A stretch of 64,000 nucleotides of DNA from contig NC_090157.1 of the NCBI RefSeq assembly GCF_017916325.1, positions 437,001 to 501,000 of the forward strand. Direction: 5' to 3'. The position numbers and the translations under genes are program-made. The stretch is from Leishmania martiniquensis (taxonomy: Eukaryota > Euglenozoa > Kinetoplastea > Trypanosomatida > Trypanosomatidae). The stretch's first letter is position 1; every line of letters begins with the position of its first letter. Positions 8,997 to 17,437 of this stretch are shown here, piece after piece. The notes under the pieces are model-generated. The model was not told the DNA's origin, did not search any database, and was given only the letters and a program-made list of their open reading frames with translations.

Positions 8997-11900
8997 ATGA
9001 CGACGACAAGGATGCAGACGAACACGTACCCGAACGTGTTGGATGGCACGGTCGATGCGGGCGACATCGCGGCTCTCTTGGCGGAGCTGCAGGATACCGG
9101 CAGCTCTGTCACAGGTGCCAACGACACCGCAAACGTGCACCAGCACAGGGAGACCTCCGCGCCTCGCAGTGGTGTTGGCGGGACAAGTGTGCTCGGTGAT
9201 CAGCGGCGCAGCGCGCATGCAGCACCCTGGCTCCGTCACCGCGCCTTAAGCCAGAAGGGGGGCGCAAGTGATAGCACGGCACCTCCCCATCGTGCCAGTA
9301 CCGCGGGCCGCCCCGAAGTCGCATCGGGATCGCCAGCACCTACCGGCTTCTCTACGTACGATCTGGCGGATGCAGGGCTCGAGGATGCGCAGCTCAGCTC
9401 GCAGCACCTGTCTGCCACACCGCTTGGCGTGCGGCTGGCACCGCTGGGTGGGGGCAACCGCACGCTTCGTATGGGCCCCTCGCCATCATCGCTCTCAATG
9501 GCCGCGCAGCAGACGCCTCTGCCGGTCTCTCAATGCCCGGGCAGCGCCGCTGAGGGCTCTGGGGTGCCGCAGTCGTCGCTAGCACCCCAGCCACCTCTGC
9601 CTCCACTGCCCAGCCTTGGAGCTCGTGGAGCAAGGGCCAGCCACAGCGGCATCGCGGAGGCTGGGGGGAGTCTGGGTGGGCCGGCTCCCTCGTCCCTTCT
9701 CGCTGATAGGCTTTTGCGGCCCACGCCTAACGACGCGTCAGCCGCCGCCGCCACGGCGACACCTTCGACGTCTGAGGCGCCGCGCGAGGTGAACTTTCTG
9801 CCACTCATGTGTGCACGCTATCTCCGCCCAGTCGGCATGACACCAACCGCGAGGTTAGGCCACACCCTCACTCCTGTCACGCCAGACACAATGCTCCTCT
9901 TCGGCGGCCTTGATCTGCACGGCGAGGAGACGGCGTCGCTGATGGCCTTCAGCACAACCACCATTTCGTGGGAGCCCCTCTATACCTTGTCAGAGTCCCC
10001 GGCGGCGCGCCACAGTCACGCCGCCTGCGCCTACGATGGCCGGTACCTCGTCGTTAGCGGCGGTGTCGCGCAGAATAGCGGTGCAGTACTGAATGACGTG
10101 CACCTTTACGATATGCACACACACCACTGGCGCTGTGTGTGGGACGGGCAGCGGGACGGGTCCGCGGAGAATCGCAACGAGCCCGGGCCGCGCTTTGGGC
10201 ACACAATCGTGTCGCAGGAGGATCGCCTATACCTGTACGGAGGCAAGACGACAAGCGAGTGGCGCCACCACTCACGGCGCGGCTCCGGCATCGGGACCAC
10301 GGCGTCCGCGACGCTCGCAAGCGGCTCGGAAGTGTACGTCTTCTCGCTCAACACCTTCCGGTGGCGACGGCGGGTGCGGGCAGCTAAGGAGCGCCGTACT
10401 TCGTCTGCTGCGCAGGAGGCGGCAGCACGAAGCCCCGCTAAGACGACCGAACAAGCGGACGTGGAGAATCAGGAGGTGCTGCGCGCCCGCCCTGCCACAC
10501 GCGCCTACCACGCGGCGTGCATCAAGGGGAACACCATGTACATCAATGGCGGCGCAGGCGCGTCAGAGGTGCTCACCGACACGTGGTCGGTACAGCTGAA
10601 CACGGGCGAGTGGCACTGCATACACCGCGGCGGCACCGCCGATGCCGTTCCACGTGAGAAGCACGCCATGTTCGTGTGCAGTGAGGCGCTGCTGCTCGTC
10701 GGCGGCTGCAGCAGCGGTGGCACGCTGCACGAGCGCATCACTGGCAAGTTCACGCACTTTGCTGTTGTGCTGCCTCTGGTGGGCGTTGCGGTCAGTTCGC
10801 CGTGTTGGATACCGGTGGCAATGGGCAACGCATCCATAGTGCAGCCGCAGAGGAAGGGCTTTTCCGCTGCGCTGACAGGTGGCTTCGTCTACGTGTTCGG
10901 TGGCGTGTGTGGCGCGGAGCCGCCAACAAACTCTATGGTGCGCTTCCTCGCTGCCGATGGCTACGTCTCGGAGAACGACCAGGCAGCGGGGGCCGGCAGC
11001 GTCGGCGACGGAGGAGCGCAACAGCTCCGACTGAAGCTGCAGCAGCTGCGCGAGCAGCACCGGGGCACACCGTTTGACTGCTATGCGTATGCTGGCACAT
11101 ACGGCAGTGCAAATGTGGCGTCTGCTATTGCACAGCTGCCAGCGCCGTGGTCTGCCCCCGCAGCCGGAGAGGACAGTGGGCTGCTGCACCAGCAGCAGCA
11201 GCTGCTGGTGAAGGCTGGGGAAGATGTGCCGATTGCTGGTCTGCATCGCGCGATTGTACATCAACGCGCGCCGCTTCTCCTTCAGCAGCTTGAGGGCTGC
11301 CGCTCGGAGTTGTACCGCTGCGGAAGTGGTGCTTCCTCGTCCCATGTCAGACTACCGCAACGGCAACAGCAGCACCGCATCTCGTCAGGCAAGGCTGACG
11401 ATGAGGTGGACGCACTATTGGTGCAGGTTGCTGAGGGGCAGCACGACGGTAACGCTAAGGCAGTAGCCCCATCGTCTGCAAACGCCTCGGCCGACGGCGC
11501 CGGCGGCCTGCCCGTGTACTTCACAAACGGGACGCCGCGCGTCCCTGGTTTGGCACAGCCTCTCACGGCCGACGCACTGCAGTGCCTTGTCGACTATATC
11601 TATTGGGGCGGCCTGAGGGCCAAATATCGCCTGCTGCTGGAGGAGGAGAAGGACGAGCACGGCGGCGACGGCGCTGAGGGGAGCAGTGGCCGCCCTGCTG
11701 CGAGCGTCAGTACGAGCAGCTTTGCGGCTGAGTACCGAGCGCATCTGGTACAAACGCTGGAGATAATCAAGGCAGCCAGTGAGACCTACGCGTTAACACC
11801 CCTAGCCGCTCTCTGCGCGGGTCTGCTGGCGGGCGATCGAGAGCAGGTGCGGCTGGCCCGGCTGCGGAGCTGCGAGCAGCTGCGCAGTGACATGGCTGAA

Positions 11901-12632
11901 CTTTTAGCATCGCCGTCCATCGGTGCCAACACCACCATGTTAGTCGTGGACCCGCACACGAAGGAGCAGTCGGCACACGTCCTGCATGCCTGCATTCTAC
12001 TGGCTGCCAGCGATCTCTTCACAGAGCTGCTGCGACCGCTCTATCGGGCCGTAAGCGGCGGGCCTGCGGGCGTTGGGACATCATGCAACCATGTCGGCAC
12101 CCTTGCGGCGCAAGTCAGCACGACGGCCGCCGCCTCGCCGCTTGCACTCCTTACGAGCTCTTCGAAGAGGACTGTCCTGATAGGGCCTGTGCCCTTGCCG
12201 CTGCCGGCTGTGCAGCCCATCCTGCGCTACCTCTACACTCAGCAGCTTCAGGTGCCGTCCGAGACCGCGCTGGAGGTCATGATCGGCGCGCACCAGCTCG
12301 GCCTCACACCGCTGCAGGCGCTCTGCGAGGCCATTGTGGCCCGGGAGGAGGTGAGCTACCAGACATGTTGCTCCCTCTACTATCTGGCGCGCAAGTACGA
12401 GGCATCACTGCTGGAAGAAATCGCGCTTCTGACGGCCGTTTCGGGCTTTGTCACGGTGCGGCACACATCAGCCTATCAGCTCTTGTCCGATGGAGACAGG
12501 CAACATATCGACGCTGTGGCAGCAGAGCTCGGGTCGTCGGCTTGGGTACCGCCGCCGCCGCCGCAGACAGTTGTGAAGCCGAGGGCCGTCTACAGTGCTC
12601 TCTGGGACGCCTCAGCGCCATCGGCAGTGTAG
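8997..12632 (+). CDS. Kelch-repeat protein with two BTB/POZ regions (LZTR1-like layout)
   Basis: The 1211-residue protein starts at the first ATG (MTTTRMQTNTYPNV); a second ATG lies six codons on. Residues 1-260 are polar and probably disordered. Residues about 265-645 hold a kelch propeller: repeated R-GH/H-H openings, hydrophobic strand plus GG (MLLFGG, YLVVSGG, LYLYGG, MYINGG, LLLVGG, VYVFGG), and downstream W residues (ISWEPL, HHWRCVW, FRWRR, GEWHC). A first BTB-like region spans about 742-880 (LHRAIVHQRAPLLLQQLEG through LQCLVDYIYWGG), split by a low-complexity insert. A second lies at about 975-1095 (HVLHACILLAASDLFTELL through ILRYLYTQQLQV) and runs into a BACK-like helical stretch. 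BTB domains commonly recruit Cullin-3 and kelch propellers bind the substrate, so an adaptor role in ubiquitination is plausible. The substrate is unknown. Confidence 0.8.
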   Translation: MTTTRMQTNTYPNVLDGTVDAGDIAALLAELQDTGSSVTGANDTANVHQHRETSAPRSGVGGTSVLGDQRRSAHAAPWLRHRALSQKGGASDSTAPPHRASTAGRPEVASGSPAPTGFSTYDLADAGLEDAQLSSQHLSATPLGVRLAPLGGGNRTLRMGPSPSSLSMAAQQTPLPVSQCPGSAAEGSGVPQSSLAPQPPLPPLPSLGARGARASHSGIAEAGGSLGGPAPSSLLADRLLRPTPNDASAAAATATPSTSEAPREVNFLPLMCARYLRPVGMTPTARLGHTLTPVTPDTMLLFGGLDLHGEETASLMAFSTTTISWEPLYTLSESPAARHSHAACAYDGRYLVVSGGVAQNSGAVLNDVHLYDMHTHHWRCVWDGQRDGSAENRNEPGPRFGHTIVSQEDRLYLYGGKTTSEWRHHSRRGSGIGTTASATLASGSEVYVFSLNTFRWRRRVRAAKERRTSSAAQEAAARSPAKTTEQADVENQEVLRARPATRAYHAACIKGNTMYINGGAGASEVLTDTWSVQLNTGEWHCIHRGGTADAVPREKHAMFVCSEALLLVGGCSSGGTLHERITGKFTHFAVVLPLVGVAVSSPCWIPVAMGNASIVQPQRKGFSAALTGGFVYVFGGVCGAEPPTNSMVRFLAADGYVSENDQAAGAGSVGDGGAQQLRLKLQQLREQHRGTPFDCYAYAGTYGSANVASAIAQLPAPWSAPAAGEDSGLLHQQQQLLVKAGEDVPIAGLHRAIVHQRAPLLLQQLEGCRSELYRCGSGASSSHVRLPQRQQQHRISSGKADDEVDALLVQVAEGQHDGNAKAVAPSSANASADGAGGLPVYFTNGTPRVPGLAQPLTADALQCLVDYIYWGGLRAKYRLLLEEEKDEHGGDGAEGSSGRPAASVSTSSFAAEYRAHLVQTLEIIKAASETYALTPLAALCAGLLAGDREQVRLARLRSCEQLRSDMAELLASPSIGANTTMLVVDPHTKEQSAHVLHACILLAASDLFTELLRPLYRAVSGGPAGVGTSCNHVGTLAAQVSTTAAASPLALLTSSSKRTVLIGPVPLPLPAVQPILRYLYTQQLQVPSETALEVMIGAHQLGLTPLQALCEAIVAREEVSYQTCCSLYYLARKYEASLLEEIALLTAVSGFVTVRHTSAYQLLSDGDRQHIDAVAAELGSSAWVPPPPPQTVVKPRAVYSALWDASAPSAV

Positions 12633-14193
12633 GGAGGAGGAGGAGAGGAAGAGGGGGAACGGAGCACGCGGATAGCCGCGGCAGTGCTGCCTTGCCACTC
12701 GTGCAATGAGGCCGTTGTGGTTCGGTGGCTCACTCCTCTGCCCCGCTTTGCTCTTCTCCATCGCCGCTCACTTGTGCGGAGAGCGAAAAAAAAAAAGCGG
12801 AGACCTTTCGGCCCCCCTCAGCCGCCCCGTCCACCCCCTCTCCCCACAAACGCGCCACTTATGTTTCCTTGTCGGTTCTCTTCGCGCGCCCGCGCCGGGA
12901 TTGCTCGCCAGCCAGCCTTCCCCCCCCTCACACACACACACACGCCTCTTCTCTCGAGTGACCGGCAGAGGGGAAGGCGTCTCTGGCCTTACCGATGTAC
13001 GAAGAGCGGAAAAGCGGGGCCGGCGCGCCTGCGTCTGGAGGTGGCGTTGTTGGCGATGGAAGCCTCTCCGCTTCGCCCCGCCACCACCACACGCCCTTTC
13101 GAGCGCCGTGTGAGACGACTCGTTCCGCTCCCTTTTACCCACGCCTCCGCTTCTTTTTTTCTGTCTGCTTCTGCTTCCCGGCTCACGTCTGGAGCGCCGT
13201 CTCCCTCCCTCCCTCCCCCCTCCTCTCGCTCGCTCGCTCGCTCGCTCCCCTCCACCGGCCATGGGGTGGGCTATTCTGTTCTCGGTGTCTCTCCCCCCTC
13301 CCTCGCTGCCTGTCTCGCGCCTTCCTCCACCCCTCATGCGACATGCTCTTCATACGTTAATGTACCTCATGTATGCATCTCTCCTTTCTTCCGGCCAAGG
13401 AGGGCGCACTTCGATGATGGCGGCACGCGCACGCACAGAGAGACGCCATCCGCCACTACCACCACCCCTCCCCTTTCCTCGCTGCACACACGCCTTCTCA
13501 GACTTGAGACATGACCACGTCGCTCGCGGCACCGTTTTCAGCAAAAAAGGGCAAAACATTTACCATGCTCTCGCCAAGAGCTCTTCCCTCCCCCACTCAC
13601 ACGCGCTGTCCCGCTTCGGCGTTGCTTTAGGGGCTCCCCCACACCTCTCATTCACAACGGACAGCACAGCATCGTCCTCTTGCCACAACCCACCGCCCCC
13701 ACCACTGCCGCCGCCACCGCGCGCGCCTACAAAAAAACAGAAGCAATCGCCTTCGAGGGCGTGATGTCTCGGCTGTGTCTGTGTCGCGTCTTCTAGAGAA
13801 GCGGCGCTGTGTGTGTGTGTGTAAATGCGGGGCTCTCCTCAGCAAGTCCTCCAGGGCTGCGGAGGAGGGGGGAGGGACGTGGCGGCGCGCCCGACGAAGG
13901 AGCCCCCTTCCCCTTCTCCCCCCTGTTCCATCAATTTTGTGTGTACATCTCTCTCCCTCCTCCTCCCCTTCCCCCACACACACACATACACATATGCAGC
14001 GGCGCTGAGCCGTCCACGACACGTGCCGCAGGCTATCGCTGCCTAACGTTGCTGCGCTTCCTTCTTGAAACTTCGTCCTCGCGCTTCGCTCTTTACGCCT
14101 CTTCAGGGGAACACCCCCTCCCACCGGCCTCTCTCTCGCTTCCACACCCTCCGCCTTTCCTCTCGACGCACACGCACGCACACACACTTATTC
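12633..14193. other. Spacer rich in pyrimidine repeats
   Basis: A 1.56-kb spacer with no credible gene. It contains an A9-10 run near 12786, CA runs at about 12928-12943 and 13976-13992, a CCCT run at 13200-13217, a CTCG tetranucleotide run at 13225-13246, and a GT run at 13810-13822. A pyrimidine-rich tract ends at AG 14105-14106, a plausible acceptor for the next gene. Frames on both strands translate into serine/proline or arginine-rich low complexity. Confidence 0.65.
13200..13246. repeat. CCCT and CTCG tandem microsatellites
   Basis: A (CTCC)n stretch is followed by about five perfect CTCG units in the spacer before the coiled-coil gene. Confidence 0.8.
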
Positions 14194-16239
14194 ATGTACA
14201 AGCGCAGTGGCGCGTTGCTTGAGGTGCAGAATTGCATCAGCATCGGTCGGCTGCGCCTTGCCCAGCAGTTCAGCACCATGGAGGGCTGGCAGCGCCTTCA
14301 GGACGCACGCTTTGACGCGTACGTGCAGGAGAAGCGGCAGAAACAGTACTTCGACGCGTTTGATCAGCGCGTCGAACGTGCCTTTCGTGTGGTGGCAAAG
14401 CTGCACAGGGCGGAAGTCGTGAACGCCTTCAAGCGCAAAATGAAGGACAGCACTGAGGGCAAGTGGACCGCTGCCGTCGCGTTAGAGGTGAAGTCGGCGG
14501 TGGAGGAGCGGTTGCGCTGGCTACGAGATGTATGGTCGCAGATCGATGCAGACTACCGTTGCAGCGATCCGCAGCGGCAGGCTAAGGCGGCGCGCGAGAT
14601 ATCAGACGCACTGCGTGGCGAGCCCGGCGCGTACATGCAGTGGGTCTACGAGCGCAAGCGCGAGGACCGCTTTGCTGGTCCGAAGGTGAAGACAGCGCAC
14701 GAGGCTGAGCTGAGCGCCGCAGAGCTTCCCGAGGTGACAGAGGAAGAAGCGAACCGCTACCACAACCTGCCCCTGCGCATGGCGGACATTGAGCGCAACG
14801 TGAAGAGCCGTTTTGGTATCGCTGGTCAGCAGCACTGGGCGGAGCTGCAGGCCGCCAAAGATGAAGCATATGAAGCGAAGCTGGACACAGCGGCCAAGGT
14901 GTATGCGAAGCTGCTGGACCAGAGTGCGCGCTTCGATGAGAGTCGGAGGACGGCGCTGCTGCGTAGCAACGTGGAGCGCATACATCAAGCACAGGTCCGA
15001 TTCACGGCGTCGATGGAGATGGAGAGGGAGCGCGAGCGACTCGTTGAGGCGCATGAGGCGATGCAAGAGGCGCGTAAGCAGCAGGCCAAGGCGGAGCGCA
15101 TTGCCATCCTCCAAGAGGCGGCCGAGCTGCGGCGCCGGGGGGCCACCTCAGAAGAGATCAACCAGCTCGCCCGGCAGCGGCAACTGGAAGCACACGCGCG
15201 CCGGCAGGCGGAGTACCAGCTACAGGAGCGCGAGTTGCTCCAGCAGAAGAAGTCGCACTACCTGGACTTGATCGAAAAGTTCAAGAATGACGTCGAGATG
15301 CGGGAGGGTCAGGAGCTTCTCCAGCAGCAGCAGATGTCCGACCCGCGCCCGCAGCGCAGCCAAGGCGGCGTCGAGGCTAGTGGCGCGTCGAAGCTCAACG
15401 CCTTTGGCTTCATGGATGCGGACCGGCTGGACAGCCCTGCCGAGTCGCAGCTGACGGCCAGCGGCTCGGCAGGGCATTCAGCTGTCCTTCATGAAGACTC
15501 GTCGGACGGAGCCGCAGGAGCCTCCGCCTCCGCCTCCGCGCCCAGCAACTTTGCATCGCAGCCATCTCGCAAGAAAGCGTTGTGGAAATGTATTGACGAA
15601 GACCGTTACGAAGACCCGTCAAGGACGGTCCATCAAGCCCGCCTCGACGCCGCGGCGACGTACGACCCCCTGTACGCGAAGCACCTCGCCCTAACCTTAG
15701 CGCAAGGAAAAAAGTACACGAGGCAGGGCCTCGGCGAGCTCGCAGCTGGTGGCGGCATGGACCGACAAGTGTTCAAAGCCGCTGCGAAGACAATGCGCCC
15801 GTATCAGTGGGGCTTGTCCTCCAATGTAGTGCACGACATTGACGGAGACGGTAGCAACGACTACTTCTTGGGCCTCGAGTGGCACGTGCGGCACCCCGAG
15901 ACGGGCGACATTGACTGGCGATACGAGAAGAAGAGTGGAGGTGCCGTTTTTCGCGGCCCGCTGTTGTACCGCATGGGCGCTAAGCACCAAGTCACCGAGG
16001 CCGGCAGCGCCACGATGGACCCCTCAGCGGTGACGGTGCGGCGCTTTTCACCACTGTCGACGACGTCATCACGGCCTGCCTCGAAAGCGGCGCTGCCATC
16101 GCCAGCCCGGCGAGCCGGCGCCGCTACTCCACCTCCGGCAGAGGCTGGTGGTGGTTCACGTCCATCGTTACACCAGCCTGCCACCCGCGCCGCAGGTGTC
16201 GTCGCTGCACCGTCCCTTCCGACGTGGCAGAGTAGCTGA
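14194..16239 (+). CDS. Coiled-coil protein, possible mitochondrial presequence
   Basis: The 681-residue protein is called from the first ATG. A second ATG at 14278 (MEGWQRLQDARFD) is a real alternative, because the first AG after the pyrimidine run at 14131-14166 lies inside the frame at 14201-14202. The 28 residues before that second Met (MYKRSGALLEVQNCISIGRL, then RLAQQFST) are basic and hydroxylated with one acidic residue, which is compatible with mitochondrial import. Residues about 35-420 are highly charged alpha-helix rich in E/R/Q/A with long coiled coils (ERERLVEAHEAMQEARKQQ; AEYQLQERELLQQKK). Residues about 420-500 are low-complexity Ser/Ala/Gln. A compact aromatic-rich domain follows (about 500-625; KALWKCIDEDRYEDPSR, MRPYQWGLSSNVVHDIDGDG, YFLGLEWHVRHPETGDIDWRY), then a Pro/Ala/Ser tail. 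I do not recognise the family. Candidate roles are mitochondrial or cytoskeletal scaffold. Confidence 0.75.
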   Translation: MYKRSGALLEVQNCISIGRLRLAQQFSTMEGWQRLQDARFDAYVQEKRQKQYFDAFDQRVERAFRVVAKLHRAEVVNAFKRKMKDSTEGKWTAAVALEVKSAVEERLRWLRDVWSQIDADYRCSDPQRQAKAAREISDALRGEPGAYMQWVYERKREDRFAGPKVKTAHEAELSAAELPEVTEEEANRYHNLPLRMADIERNVKSRFGIAGQQHWAELQAAKDEAYEAKLDTAAKVYAKLLDQSARFDESRRTALLRSNVERIHQAQVRFTASMEMERERERLVEAHEAMQEARKQQAKAERIAILQEAAELRRRGATSEEINQLARQRQLEAHARRQAEYQLQERELLQQKKSHYLDLIEKFKNDVEMREGQELLQQQQMSDPRPQRSQGGVEASGASKLNAFGFMDADRLDSPAESQLTASGSAGHSAVLHEDSSDGAAGASASASAPSNFASQPSRKKALWKCIDEDRYEDPSRTVHQARLDAAATYDPLYAKHLALTLAQGKKYTRQGLGELAAGGGMDRQVFKAAAKTMRPYQWGLSSNVVHDIDGDGSNDYFLGLEWHVRHPETGDIDWRYEKKSGGAVFRGPLLYRMGAKHQVTEAGSATMDPSAVTVRRFSPLSTTSSRPASKAALPSPARRAGAATPPPAEAGGGSRPSLHQPATRAAGVVAAPSLPTWQSS

Positions 16240-17437
16240 GCGGCCTCCACTTCATGCACGTGTGTGACTGTGGGCACGGTCCGAATTTAGCCCTCCCCCT
16301 TCTCTCTTCCCCCTTCCTCCCTGCTGCTGTTCGGACCTACACAGGGGTGTGATCAGGTGTGGCCACCATCTGCCCCTTCAACGCAGTCACGCCCGTATCC
16401 CATCCGTCACGACGCCCTGGTGAGTTTTTGCCTATAGTTGATGCTGGGCGCCTTGCTTGCCGGCTTCATTGCTGTCGTGCACGAGGCGAGTGTGTGCTGG
16501 AGGTTTTACAGAAATCTTCTTCGAAATGGTGTGGATGTGTCTGCGTGAGTGTTTGTGTGTAATCGGCTGCCGGGCCTTTCCTTCCCGTCTCCTCCCTCCT
16601 TTACTTCGCTCGCGCGCGAGGCACGTCCGCATCAGGGAAGAGAGCACCCTAAACCATTAAAGCCGCTCACTTCGATAAAGGGGAGGGAGAGAGAGGGGGA
16701 TGCATGCAGGCATGCGAAGCCATCCAAGCGAGACGGCATCAGGGGAGGGGAGGAGGAGCGCGAATCGGCGGTGTGCATCCTTCCTCCTTGCAGCTCTCTC
16801 ACCTCTCATCTCCCCTTCAAGGGCAGCAACTGTCCATGATGAGCAGTGGGCCTCCTCACCCCCAACCCCTCGCCCCGGACCCCCTCCATATGTGCGGAAG
16901 CTCTCGGATGCCCCCTTTCCCTCCCCAACCTCGTCCCTCTTTCTCACCCCCCTCTCCCTCTTTCCTGCGTACATGGCGGCCGGCACCTTTTCCTCTTCCT
17001 CTTCCACGCACGCACACGCACGTGCGCGCTCTGTGGGTTGCGGATGTCGGGGGGCAGGTGGCGCCGATACACAAACGAAAGTCAACAACAAGCGCTGCTG
17101 TTTGCTCCTTCGGCGTATTCGTGCCGTCGCTCCCGCTTCACTCCTCTCTTGGTGCGTCCTTCTGTGGGTCCGTCGCGCTCTCGGCCGCGCGGCCCTCCCT
17201 CCCTCACTCCCCCTTTCTCTCTCTCTTCCTGCGCGCGTGCGTTGCACCTCGAGTAAAGCCCTTTTTTTGTTTCTTCTCCTCCGCACGGCCGTTTGCCCCT
17301 CGCGTCGCCGCCGCCTCCTCCTCCCGGCATTGGCACACACACACGCGCGCGCGTACCACAGCGAGCACACCCCCAGAGGGGGCGGAGGCGAGGAGGAAGA
17401 GGGGGGAGCGTAGCAGAAAAAGAAGCCGCAGAAGAAA
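16240..17437. other. Spacer with repeat-rich UTRs
   Basis: No gene is recognised. The minus-strand frame over 16657-17727 is arginine/alanine-rich shadow of pyrimidine-rich sequence and of the next gene's 5' end. The spacer holds AGGGAG purine blocks, long TCTC/CCCT runs (about 17195-17230) and a CA/CG run at 17333-17353. Confidence 0.65.
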
